Part shown: positions 37,318 to 45,599 of the stretch, one piece after another
How the letters are laid out: every line of letters begins with the position of its first letter
Numbering within the stretch: the first letter of the stretch is position 1
From: an uncultured Granulosicoccaceae bacterium
Lineage (GTDB): Bacteria; Pseudomonadota; Gammaproteobacteria; Granulosicoccales; Granulosicoccaceae
NCBI GenBank assembly: GCA_937958675.1
Contig: CALGND010000142.1
Location: 21,316-85,315 of the forward strand
DNA: 64,000 nt
Direction: 5' to 3'
Translations under genes and position numbers: made by a program
The notes under the pieces: model-generated
Database searches by the model: none
What the model saw: the letters and a program-made list of their open reading frames with translations, nothing else
What the model was told of the DNA's origin: nothing

Positions 37318-39162
37318 CTATCGTAATACTTCGACAATATATTGACGTGTTTTTCGGGAATTACGCGACAGGCTTACGACGCCTATTGCATACAACAACC
37401 ACACAAATGCGCCGCCTCCTGATTTACCACCTGTCGTTGCAATAAGTGGATTATCGTCCACACCATCAAGCAAACCATCAAGATCAGTATCAGCCAGCAA
37501 GATATTTGTACCGGCTATAATTTCTTCCCCATCAACAAGGCCATCATCATCGGTATCCGCTTTTACCGGATCTGATAGGTGGATTTGCAGCTCGTTAGAG
37601 TCGCTTAGACCATCGTCATCTGTATCAGCCTTGCCAGGATGCGTGCCATGCTGCATAACTTCGATTTCATCTAGCAAGCCATCTAAATCGGAATCAATAC
37701 TCGTTGGAGATGACCCGTGAAGATTAACCTCATCACCATCGAGCAAGCCGTCGCCATCTGTGTCAAGCATCAGCGGATCACTCCTATGCACATTCACTTC
37801 ATCACCATCATTTAGATCGTCGTTATCAGAATCGGCATCAAATGGGTCAGCACCTGCGTCTAGCTCCGCCCCATCATGCAAGCCATCTAAGTCAGTATCC
37901 TCAAGCAAAGGATTGGTTAGATGTTGCTGTATCTCCTCAGCGTCGGATAGTTGGTCGTTATCAGAATCAATCGATAGCGGATCAGTTTTATGTTGATGAA
38001 CTTCATCACCATCAGTCAATGTATCGCCATCTGTATCTTCTAGCAAAGGCTCGCTACCTACTAGAATTTCGGCCCCATCAAGCAAACCATCATCATCGGT
38101 ATCTGGATCCAAGGGGTCAGTCAAATAGATTTCGGTTTCATCTACCGAATCAAGACCATCGTTATCAATATCGGCGTTACCGATATCTAACTGCAAGGTT
38201 TCATGTGAGCCAGTTTCTGGAGCACCACCGCGCTGCTCACTACCCGCTACTACATGCATCTTCCCATCCATCAGTGCACCGCCGCCGCTATGTCGACCCA
38301 CGTTCATGTCTTGTAAGCTGCGCCATTGCTGCGAAACAATATTGTATGCTTCAACTGTCGCCAGAGCTTCTACAGACGTGTCAATCTCACCACCGGCTAC
38401 AATAACTTCCGTACCATAGGCCAGCGCTAGCGCGCCAGCACGAGCACTTGGAATATTGGTCGATGTGCTCCACGTCGATGAACTGATGTCATAAACATCA
38501 GTAGTTAATACTGCATTAGCGAAAACATTAGGTAGGTCGGTTTGCCTTCCTGCACTGGCGACGATCTTACCGTGAATGACTGCTGCCATAAAATGATCAC
38601 GCGCGTTGGGTGCATCATCTAATTGCCGCCATTCTCCAGTAGCGGGATCATACTCATCCAGCCAAGCCACAGCTCCGCCGCTATGGCCCTCTGTGTTGCC
38701 GCCAATTAAGAAAATTTTCCCTTGATGCAGCACAGCCGCAGCGCTACCACGAGCTCTATCAGCGGGCATAGCGCCATCAATCGTCCAAGACTCGGTAACG
38801 GTGTTGTAAACATAAATGTCGTTTATGATTTCTTCATCCGGAAAGCAGCATGTGAACGCTCCCATGATGTAGATACGCGAGCCAATGACAACGGGCTGAA
38901 AATGATGCATCTGAATCGGCATCGGCTCCATCGATTCCCACGTGTTATTTTCAGGATCAAATCGATCGACATTGCGGCTGCCGCGCCCTCCGAGCAAGTA
39001 CAACTTACCTCCCACTTGCGCAAGACCTGATTCGTGGCGCGGGGTGGCAGCGCTTCCATCGCTAGTTGTTTGCAGTTGCCAGTTTTCGGTGTCGCTAGTT
39101 TGTGCTGGAGCAAGCCCCGTGACCAGAGCAAGCACCGCCGCTAATAGAGGAATTAGTTTCAT
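37318..39162 (-). CDS. exported kelch / thrombospondin type 3 repeat protein with GlyGly-CTERM-like end
   Basis: This 614-residue secreted protein has a signal peptide (ending GLAPAQT). A kelch-type beta propeller (about 45-325) shows recurring GGxxxxxxxxxxxxYDP elements. About ten calcium-binding TSP3-like repeats follow (about 335-570), each of the type DTDDDGLLDGxEI. The C-terminus GGKSGGGAFVWLLYAIGVV then SRNSRK looks like a GlyGly-CTERM sorting signal processed by rhombosortase. It is likely sorted through type II secretion to the surface. No rhombosortase gene is in this window. The ligand or partner is unknown. Confidence 0.85.
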   Translation of the reverse strand: MKLIPLLAAVLALVTGLAPAQTSDTENWQLQTTSDGSAATPRHESGLAQVGGKLYLLGGRGSRNVDRFDPENNTWESMEPMPIQMHHFQPVVIGSRIYIMGAFTCCFPDEEIINDIYVYNTVTESWTIDGAMPADRARGSAAAVLHQGKIFLIGGNTEGHSGGAVAWLDEYDPATGEWRQLDDAPNARDHFMAAVIHGKIVASAGRQTDLPNVFANAVLTTDVYDISSSTWSTSTNIPSARAGALALAYGTEVIVAGGEIDTSVEALATVEAYNIVSQQWRSLQDMNVGRHSGGGALMDGKMHVVAGSEQRGGAPETGSHETLQLDIGNADIDNDGLDSVDETEIYLTDPLDPDTDDDGLLDGAEILVGSEPLLEDTDGDTLTDGDEVHQHKTDPLSIDSDNDQLSDAEEIQQHLTNPLLEDTDLDGLHDGAELDAGADPFDADSDNDDLNDGDEVNVHRSDPLMLDTDGDGLLDGDEVNLHGSSPTSIDSDLDGLLDEIEVMQHGTHPGKADTDDDGLSDSNELQIHLSDPVKADTDDDGLVDGEEIIAGTNILLADTDLDGLLDGVDDNPLIATTGGKSGGGAFVWLLYAIGVVSLSRNSRKTRQYIVEVLR

Positions 39163-39297
39163 ACTCTGTTAGCGGCTAAAACGCAGGCTGGATTAGCGAA
39201 ATACGGGCTTTTACAGGTAAATAAATGAGGCGTAACCTCGACAGAGCAAGTACAGCGCGAAGGTCGCGCTAACTCTGCCTACTAGATCACAAAACTG

Positions 39298-40176
39298 CTA
39301 ACTCTTACCTTCTGATGGCAATCGAACTAACAAGCTACTGGTATCCCAGCGGCCACCGCCTTTAGCTTGCACATCGGCATAGAATTGATCTACCAAAGCT
39401 GTTACCGGGAGGCTCGCTTTGTTGGTGGATGCCTCATCTAGCACGATACCCAAATCTTTACGCATCCAGTCAACTGCAAAGCCATAATCAAACTTACGTT
39501 TCAGCATTGTCTCGTAGCGGTTTTCCATCTGCCATGATTGCGCGGCCCCTTTCGAAATAACATCAATAACAGCCTCAGCATCGAGCCCTGCACATTCAGC
39601 GAAGTGAATACCCTCAGCCAAGCCCTGCACAAGGCCGGCAATACAGATTTGATTAACCATTTTAGTGAGTTGACCCGCACCGCTTTCTCCAAGCAATCTA
39701 ACTGAACGACTAAAAAGATCGATAACAGGAAGAGCCTTATCATAAGCAGCTTGGTCGCCACCCACCATCACAGTTAGCGCGCCGTTTTCAGCACCTGCTT
39801 GACCACCAGAGACTGGCGCATCAAGGAAGTCAAAACCTGCAGCCTGAGCTTGCGCATATAGCTCACGTGCCACCTTAGCTGATGCAGTTGTGTGATCAAC
39901 AAAGACTGCGCCTTTACTCATTGCAGCAAACGCACCTTCGGCACCTGTACAAATTTCACGGATGTCGTTGTCGTTGCCTACACAGGCCATAACGATTGAT
40001 GCACCGGTGGCGGCTTCGGCCGGCGTTGTGCAGGCTGTACCGCCATGTTCTGCAACCCATTTGTCAGCCTTGGCCGCAGTACGATTAAAAACCCGCACAT
40101 CATGACCATTGCTTGCAAGATACCCAGCCATTGGATATCCCATCACGCCTAAACCTAAAAATGCCACCGTTGCCAT
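39298..40176 (-). CDS. beta-hydroxyacid dehydrogenase (3-hydroxyisobutyrate dehydrogenase family)
   Basis: This 292-residue NAD(P)-dependent enzyme has the Rossmann motif FLGLGVMGYPMAGYL, substrate loop DAPVSGGQAGAENG and the catalytic Lys in GQLTKMVNQI. Members reduce or oxidise 3-hydroxyisobutyrate, tartronate semialdehyde, glyoxylate, sulfolactaldehyde or related C3 acids. It stands beside the sulfoacetaldehyde acetyltransferase gene, with a palindromic repeat in between. A role with a sulfonated or C3 aldehyde is therefore possible, but unproven. AGGAAAAT precedes the ATG. Confidence 0.9.
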   Translation of the reverse strand: MATVAFLGLGVMGYPMAGYLASNGHDVRVFNRTAAKADKWVAEHGGTACTTPAEAATGASIVMACVGNDNDIREICTGAEGAFAAMSKGAVFVDHTTASAKVARELYAQAQAAGFDFLDAPVSGGQAGAENGALTVMVGGDQAAYDKALPVIDLFSRSVRLLGESGAGQLTKMVNQICIAGLVQGLAEGIHFAECAGLDAEAVIDVISKGAAQSWQMENRYETMLKRKFDYGFAVDWMRKDLGIVLDEASTNKASLPVTALVDQFYADVQAKGGGRWDTSSLLVRLPSEGKS

Positions 40177-40191
40177 ATTATTTTCCTATTA

Positions 40192-40289
40192 GTCGTCCCC
40201 GCGAAGGCGGGGACCCATATTGAGTAGGCTTATGGATTTCGTGGTCCGGCATCCCGAAACGCCGGACCGATACCTACACGAGAATGACA
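40192..40289. repeat. dispersed palindrome, copy 3 (double hairpin)
   Basis: Two hairpins, GTCCCCGCGAAGGCGGGGAC and GGTCCGGCATCCCGAAACGCCGGACC, are flanked by GTCGT and GAATGAC ends. They form the longer, two-armed version of the palindromes at 28379, 35802 and 59558. The element lies between xsc and the dehydrogenase gene on the same strand and may modulate read-through. Confidence 0.72.
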
Positions 40290-40296
40290 ATAAAAC

Positions 40297-42060
40297 TTAT
40301 ACGTAATCTTTGTACTTAGCCAAATGACGAACAGGCTTAGACAATGCATCACGACGGAAGGGATCGCCAAGTTCACGGTTACACATCACTTCGATAACAG
40401 TTGTCTTGCGCTCGTTCATTTGAGCATCGACAGCCTTAGTCAGCGCAGCACCTACATCTTCAATACGATCAACCGTAACACCTTCGGCACCCATTGATCG
40501 AGCGATACCAGCAAAACTTGGGCTATCTAGCTCACCAGCAACAAAACGACGCCCATAGAAATCAACTTGGTTTTTCTTCTCAGCACCCCATTGACGGTTG
40601 TGGAATACAACAGCGGTAACTGGAATGTCGTGACGAACAGATGTCATGATCTCAGTCATGCTCATAGCCCATGCACCATCACCAGCGTAAGCAATGGCCG
40701 GACGATCTTGAGCTGCAGCCTTCGCACCAATCATCGTGGGTAATGCATAACCGCAGTTACCAAAGCTCATCGGAGCAAAGAAACTTCTTGGCTCTTCGAA
40801 GCGTAGGTAGCTGTTAGCCACCGAGTTGATGTTGCCGATATCAGTAGAAACCATCGCACGAGGTGGCATTGCTTTTTCTAGTTCACGCAATACTTGGCGT
40901 GGAGCTAACCAATTACCGTCTTCTTTGTCAGCTTCTGCAATCATCTGCTGGCTAAAATCATCGGTCTCGTGAACCCAAGCATCGAGCTCAGCTTCCCAAG
41001 CATCTTTCTCTTTTTTGATTGTGGCTGCACGAGCATCGCGAGTAGCATCACAAGCCAAAGTCTTATCGCCAAGGCGGGCAGTCATTGCACGAGCAGACGC
41101 ACCTGCATCAGCAACAATACCAACAGAGATTTTCTTTACCAAGCCAAGCATCTTGTGATCGGCATCAATTTGGATGATCTTGGCATCTTTAGGCCAGTAA
41201 TCCATTCCGTGCTGTGGCAAGGTGCCAAAAGGCCCTAGACGGGAACCAAGCGCTACCACTACATCAGCTTGCTCGATTAAACGCATTGCAGCTTTTGAAC
41301 CTTGGTAACCCAGTGGGCCTGCCCATAGTGGGTGGCTAGCAGGGAATGAATCGTTGTGTAGGTAGCTATTAACAACCGGTGCGCCTAGGCGTTCAGCAAA
41401 TGCTACGCAATCTTGCACTGCGTCAGCCATCACAACACCACCGCCTGACAAGATAACTGGAAACTTAGCCTTAGATAAAAGCTCGACCGCTTCGGCTAAA
41501 ACATTCTCGCCACCAGGGCCTCGATCTAAGCGCATTGGTGTTGGAATTTCTACATCGATATCTCCGTAGAAATAGTCACGCGGGATGTTTAACTGAGTCG
41601 GGCCGATTTCAGAAATCGCACGATCAAAACAACGACCGGTATATTCCGCCATACGATTAGCGTTGTTTACGTGGCCTTGGTATTTAACGAACTCTTGAAA
41701 CATCGGTAATTGATTCGCTTCTTGGAAACCACCCAAACCCATGCCCATCGTGCCCGTTTCAGGCGTGATCATGACAACAGGGCTGTGGGCCCAATACGCA
41801 GCTGCAATGGCTGTTACGCAATTACTGATGCCTGGGCCGTTTTGGCCGATTACGACACCGTGGCGACCGGTAGCACGTGAGTAACCATCCGCCATATGAG
41901 CAGCGCCTTGCTCGTGCACCACCGGCACAAGGCGGATACCAGCGGGAGCAAAGATGTCCATGGCATCCATAAACGCCGAGCCCATAATGCCAAAAATATC
42001 AGTTACGCCGTTAGCGACCAATGTCTCTACAAACGCTTCACTGGGTGTCATTCGCGCCAT
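40297..42060 (-). CDS. xsc: sulfoacetaldehyde acetyltransferase
   Basis: This 587-residue ThDP enzyme converts sulfoacetaldehyde and phosphate to acetyl phosphate and sulfite, the key step in taurine and related C2-sulfonate use. The N-terminal MTPSEAFVETLVANGVTDIFG, HEQGAAHMADGYSRATGR and PVVMITPETGTMGMG fit Xsc closely. The ThDP/Mg motif is GDGAWAMSMTEIMTS. The gene sits with ald and tauR, the usual taurine group, with a GAGG ribosome site before the ATG. No taurine transporter, sulfite exporter or phosphotransacetylase gene is adjacent. Confidence 0.96.
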   Translation of the reverse strand: MARMTPSEAFVETLVANGVTDIFGIMGSAFMDAMDIFAPAGIRLVPVVHEQGAAHMADGYSRATGRHGVVIGQNGPGISNCVTAIAAAYWAHSPVVMITPETGTMGMGLGGFQEANQLPMFQEFVKYQGHVNNANRMAEYTGRCFDRAISEIGPTQLNIPRDYFYGDIDVEIPTPMRLDRGPGGENVLAEAVELLSKAKFPVILSGGGVVMADAVQDCVAFAERLGAPVVNSYLHNDSFPASHPLWAGPLGYQGSKAAMRLIEQADVVVALGSRLGPFGTLPQHGMDYWPKDAKIIQIDADHKMLGLVKKISVGIVADAGASARAMTARLGDKTLACDATRDARAATIKKEKDAWEAELDAWVHETDDFSQQMIAEADKEDGNWLAPRQVLRELEKAMPPRAMVSTDIGNINSVANSYLRFEEPRSFFAPMSFGNCGYALPTMIGAKAAAQDRPAIAYAGDGAWAMSMTEIMTSVRHDIPVTAVVFHNRQWGAEKKNQVDFYGRRFVAGELDSPSFAGIARSMGAEGVTVDRIEDVGAALTKAVDAQMNERKTTVIEVMCNRELGDPFRRDALSKPVRHLAKYKDYV

Positions 42061-42128
42061 GTTATTAATTCCTCGGTTAGGCGCTGGCCTTGTTTAGGTA
42101 ACAGCGCCGATAATTAGTGAGTGATAGT

Positions 42129-43241
42129 TTACAGAAATTCTGAAGCAGGCTTGTAATCCAGATTCAAAGCTTCTGCGACTTCTTGGGACGTAATGTGCCC
42201 AGAGTGAACATTTAAACCATTAAGCAAGTGTGCATCATCTTGTAAGGCTTGCTTATAACCCTTATTCGCCAGATGCAGCACATGCGGCAAAGTGACGTTA
42301 TTGAGTGCGAAAGTTGATGTTTTTGGCACGCCGCCTGGCATGTTAGCCACGCAGTAATGCACAACATCATCAACCACATAAGTTGGTTCAGCGTGAGTTG
42401 TGGCCTTAGACGTTTCGCAACACCCACCTTGATCAATCGCGACATCCACAATGACCGAACCTGGCTTCATTCGCTTAACCATATCCGCGGTCACCAATTT
42501 CGGTGCAGCAGCGCCCGGTATCAACACTCCACCAATCACCAAATCAGCTTCTAAGACGTGCTTTTCAAGCGAATCGCGAGTCGAGTAAACCGAATTCGTA
42601 CTGCGGCCAAACTGCTGCCAATGGCGCTCGAGTACCTCAGGATTACGGTCAATCACCCAAGTATCGGCTCCCATACCCACAGCAATGTGAGCAGCGTGAC
42701 TGCCAACAACACCACCGCCTATGATCACAACCTTTGCAGGGTCAACACCTGGCACACCACCGATGAGCATGCCCAGCCCACCTTGCGGTTGTTCCAGACA
42801 ATGAGCACCAGCCTGAATTGCCATACGACCGGCAACTTTGGACATTGGCGCAAGTAGCGGCAATCCACCAAAAGGTGACGTCACTGTTTCATAGGCAATG
42901 CATACCGCACCGCTATCAACTAAGTCTTTGGTTTGCGCAGGGTCCGGGGCGAGGTGCAAATACGTAAAAAGCAACTGCCCCTCACGCAACATGGCACGCT
43001 CAGCCGCCTGTGGCTCTTTTACCTTGACGATCATTTCAGCCTTGGCAAAAACATCAGCTGGAGTAGCGATAATCTCGGCTCCCGCTCGCTGGTAATCCTG
43101 ATCAGAGCTGCCAATACCGAGGCCAGCACCAGTTTCAACCAATACTTGGTGGCCGGCGTGCGCGCATTCACTCACACTAGCGGGTGTCAAACCAACCCGG
43201 TATTCGTGGTTTTTTACTTCTTTAGGAACACCAATAATCAC
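42129..43241 (-). CDS. ald: alanine dehydrogenase
   Basis: This 370-residue NAD-dependent enzyme interconverts alanine and pyruvate plus ammonia. Markers are the MIIGVPKEVKNHEYRVGLTP N-terminus, EPQAAE (substrate Lys/Arg region), VIIGGGVVGSHAAHIAVGMG nucleotide fold and CCETSKATTH. Together with a taurine:pyruvate transaminase, Ald regenerates pyruvate and releases ammonium, which explains its pairing with xsc. The start is a GTG with a weak ribosome site. Confidence 0.96.
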   Translation of the reverse strand: MIIGVPKEVKNHEYRVGLTPASVSECAHAGHQVLVETGAGLGIGSSDQDYQRAGAEIIATPADVFAKAEMIVKVKEPQAAERAMLREGQLLFTYLHLAPDPAQTKDLVDSGAVCIAYETVTSPFGGLPLLAPMSKVAGRMAIQAGAHCLEQPQGGLGMLIGGVPGVDPAKVVIIGGGVVGSHAAHIAVGMGADTWVIDRNPEVLERHWQQFGRSTNSVYSTRDSLEKHVLEADLVIGGVLIPGAAAPKLVTADMVKRMKPGSVIVDVAIDQGGCCETSKATTHAEPTYVVDDVVHYCVANMPGGVPKTSTFALNNVTLPHVLHLANKGYKQALQDDAHLLNGLNVHSGHITSQEVAEALNLDYKPASEFL

Positions 43242-43354
43242 AGCACTAGTCTCTACTTATGGTTAAGCACGCCAGTGTGTCAGTGTTGAAAGGCCCCATT
43301 AGTACCAGCCTCAGCGAGGATGCTGTACCAGAAAGCCCTATTTGGGCTCTTAGT

Positions 43355-44821
43355 TCACATCTTTCCGATTAAAGAGGCCAAGCGCTCGATGCCAGCCGGG
43401 ATTTTGTCAGCTGGGATACTAGAAAACCCCATCCTGCAGAAGTTTCTCGGGCCTTCTCTGGAAGCAAAATAATTGTCTCCCGCATTGAGCACGATGCCGT
43501 TTTTGGCTGCCAGCTTTTCTAGCTCAACCGCCCGGATATGAGCAGGCAGCTGCACCCAAAAGGATGACCCACCAAATGCTGGAGCCGTTGCCGATAAAGG
43601 CTCATAACTAGCTAGCGCTTCGTCCATAATCTTCCAGCGCTCACGAAAAGCTTGGGTTAAGCGCAAAAGCGCAGCATCATGATGCCCTAAGGCCAAAAAA
43701 TGGCCGATGGTACGCTGGTTATTGGTAGGTGGGTGACGGTACATCAAACGCCGTAACGCCCTTGCCTGTTGTACAAACTTTTTCGGCGCAACCAAGAAAC
43801 CCACCCGCAAACCCGGCGCTAATGTTTTTGACAAACTGCCTACGTAAATAACTCGATGGTTTTCATCCAAGCTTTTTAGCGCAGGGGTTGGCTTACCAAC
43901 AAAATTGAGCTCACTTTCGTAGTCATCTTCAACGATAACCACGTTGTGTTTTTCAGCGTCCGCTAACAATGCTTGGCGTGCCTCCAAAGACATTGTCGTA
44001 GTGGTTGGGCATTGATGGCTTGGCGTAACATACATCAATTTGCATTGCGCAAGGCGCTCGTCTGTTTCTACCCCTTGTGGCCCGACATCAAAATACTCTC
44101 GCTGTTTAGTGAACAAGGAAAAAATATTCCTAGCATCGACATAACAAGGATCCTCCAAGCCAACAGTTGATTCCTCGTTTAGCATTAACTGTGCAATTAA
44201 AAAAAGTGCGTTTTGAGCACCTGTGGTGATTAGAATTTCATCCTTGTCAGCCCACACTCCACGACGCGGTAACACTCGAGTATGAATTTGTTCTACCAGT
44301 AGCTCGTCATCGTGATCAACTCCATCGTGTGTCCATTCGCTTATTGCATTTACGCGCAACGATAGACGGCAGGCTTCACGCCAATCGTTAACTGGAAATA
44401 GATCGGAATCAACTTGACCGTATATAAAAGGGTACTCAAACGATTTCCAGTTGGCTGGCCGCACAATATTGCGTTTCTCCAGCAGATTAAGTGCAGGGTT
44501 AAGATCGTAATCAGGGTCTGCATTTTGCCCGGCAGTGCTTACTCTCTGCTTCACACTAACCCTGCCTGCAAGCATTTCAGGGTTGACAAAATAACCACGG
44601 CGCTCATGAGCGAGTAAATAATTTTCGTCGATCAGATGCTGATACGCTAATACAACAGTATTGCGAGCAACCCCTAGTTGTCGAGATAGTTCTCGCGAAG
44701 AAGGCAGTGCAGTGTCAACGGGGATACGCTCGTCCAATATGGCTTTTACTAGGGCTTCACGTAACTGGGCTTGTAAGCTTTTACCTAACTTTGCATCAAG
44801 CTTGATCAGCTGATGCCACAT
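43355..44821 (-). CDS. tauR: MocR/GntR-type regulator of taurine catabolism (TauR-like)
   Basis: This regulator of about 488 residues has an N-terminal GntR winged helix (LPSSRELSRQLGVARNTVVLAY) fused to an aminotransferase-like domain. The PLP Lys lies in YVGSLSKTLAPGLRVGFLVA. Such TauR proteins sense taurine-derived or PLP-bound ligands and activate tpa/xsc genes. ATG at 44821 leaves a 16-base gap after the upstream gene; ATG 44860 would overlap that gene by 23 bases. Both starts are plausible. It faces the same way as ald and xsc and may be read through from the upstream envelope operon. Confidence 0.9.
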   Translation of the reverse strand: MWHQLIKLDAKLGKSLQAQLREALVKAILDERIPVDTALPSSRELSRQLGVARNTVVLAYQHLIDENYLLAHERRGYFVNPEMLAGRVSVKQRVSTAGQNADPDYDLNPALNLLEKRNIVRPANWKSFEYPFIYGQVDSDLFPVNDWREACRLSLRVNAISEWTHDGVDHDDELLVEQIHTRVLPRRGVWADKDEILITTGAQNALFLIAQLMLNEESTVGLEDPCYVDARNIFSLFTKQREYFDVGPQGVETDERLAQCKLMYVTPSHQCPTTTTMSLEARQALLADAEKHNVVIVEDDYESELNFVGKPTPALKSLDENHRVIYVGSLSKTLAPGLRVGFLVAPKKFVQQARALRRLMYRHPPTNNQRTIGHFLALGHHDAALLRLTQAFRERWKIMDEALASYEPLSATAPAFGGSSFWVQLPAHIRAVELEKLAAKNGIVLNAGDNYFASREGPRNFCRMGFSSIPADKIPAGIERLASLIGKM

Positions 44822-44837
44822 TGGCTTCTCATGTGGC

Positions 44838-45599
44838 TTACCCAACTGGGTCGGCCTCATCTTCTAGTAATTTTTTTAATGCGAGATCGGTTGCTCCCAG
44901 CTTACCGAAATCGGTACCAAATTCTTTACTGAAATCGGGAAAGCCAGCAAAGTCGATGTCGTCAATGGTGTCCGGCAATTCGGATTCAGCGAAGGCGGGA
45001 ATGTCTAGTTCTTGTTCAAGCATGTTTTGTATTGCCTGCACACTTGCTACAAGCGGCACTGCTTCATTTGCAATGTCCTTATTTACACGCTTATTCAACA
45101 CCGGCAAGTCATTGTCTGCTCTACCATCAGCTTGTTGTTCGTTGAGGCGTTCCTCGCTAACTCGATCTTCACTAACGAGGCGACGAGAAATATCCAACTC
45201 TTGTTGCTTGTGAGACTTGTAACTCTCGAAATCGCGTTGGAATCGTAAGCCGCGTTCTTCAGCTGCCAATAAGCTGGCTTCCAAGCTCGAAATACGTTGG
45301 GCCTGCAGACGCGAATGCACAGCCAATGCATCCTGCTGAGCACTGGCTTGAACCTCTTTATTTTTAGCGATCGACAGCAGCTGATTCTCCGCGTTGCCAG
45401 CACGTTGTAATGCGGCATAACGTTGCTCGGTATCGCTCAGTTGATCACGCAATTTTTCCACGCTGACCCTGTGATGCTGGGCTAGCTTTCTTTTGGAGTG
45501 GATTGCCCTGATGTGCATTAAGGCCGCTCCAATGGCAATACCCAGCACTGCCACCAGACCCAGGACAAGCAATAGTTGATATGTGAGATTGGTTACCAT
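44838..45599 (-). CDS. membrane-anchored coiled-coil protein of unknown function
   Basis: This 253-residue protein has a single N-terminal membrane helix (about 8-28). A long charged, Gln-rich coiled coil follows (about 35-130, with many A/Q/L heptads such as RAGNAENQLLSIA). The C-terminus is acidic and contains DIDFAGFPDFSKEFGTDFGK. I do not recognise a family. Its ATG shares a base with the stop codon of the OmpA-like gene (TAATG), so the two products are made together. They may form an envelope complex. Confidence 0.7.
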   Translation of the reverse strand: MVTNLTYQLLLVLGLVAVLGIAIGAALMHIRAIHSKRKLAQHHRVSVEKLRDQLSDTEQRYAALQRAGNAENQLLSIAKNKEVQASAQQDALAVHSRLQAQRISSLEASLLAAEERGLRFQRDFESYKSHKQQELDISRRLVSEDRVSEERLNEQQADGRADNDLPVLNKRVNKDIANEAVPLVASVQAIQNMLEQELDIPAFAESELPDTIDDIDFAGFPDFSKEFGTDFGKLGATDLALKKLLEDEADPVG

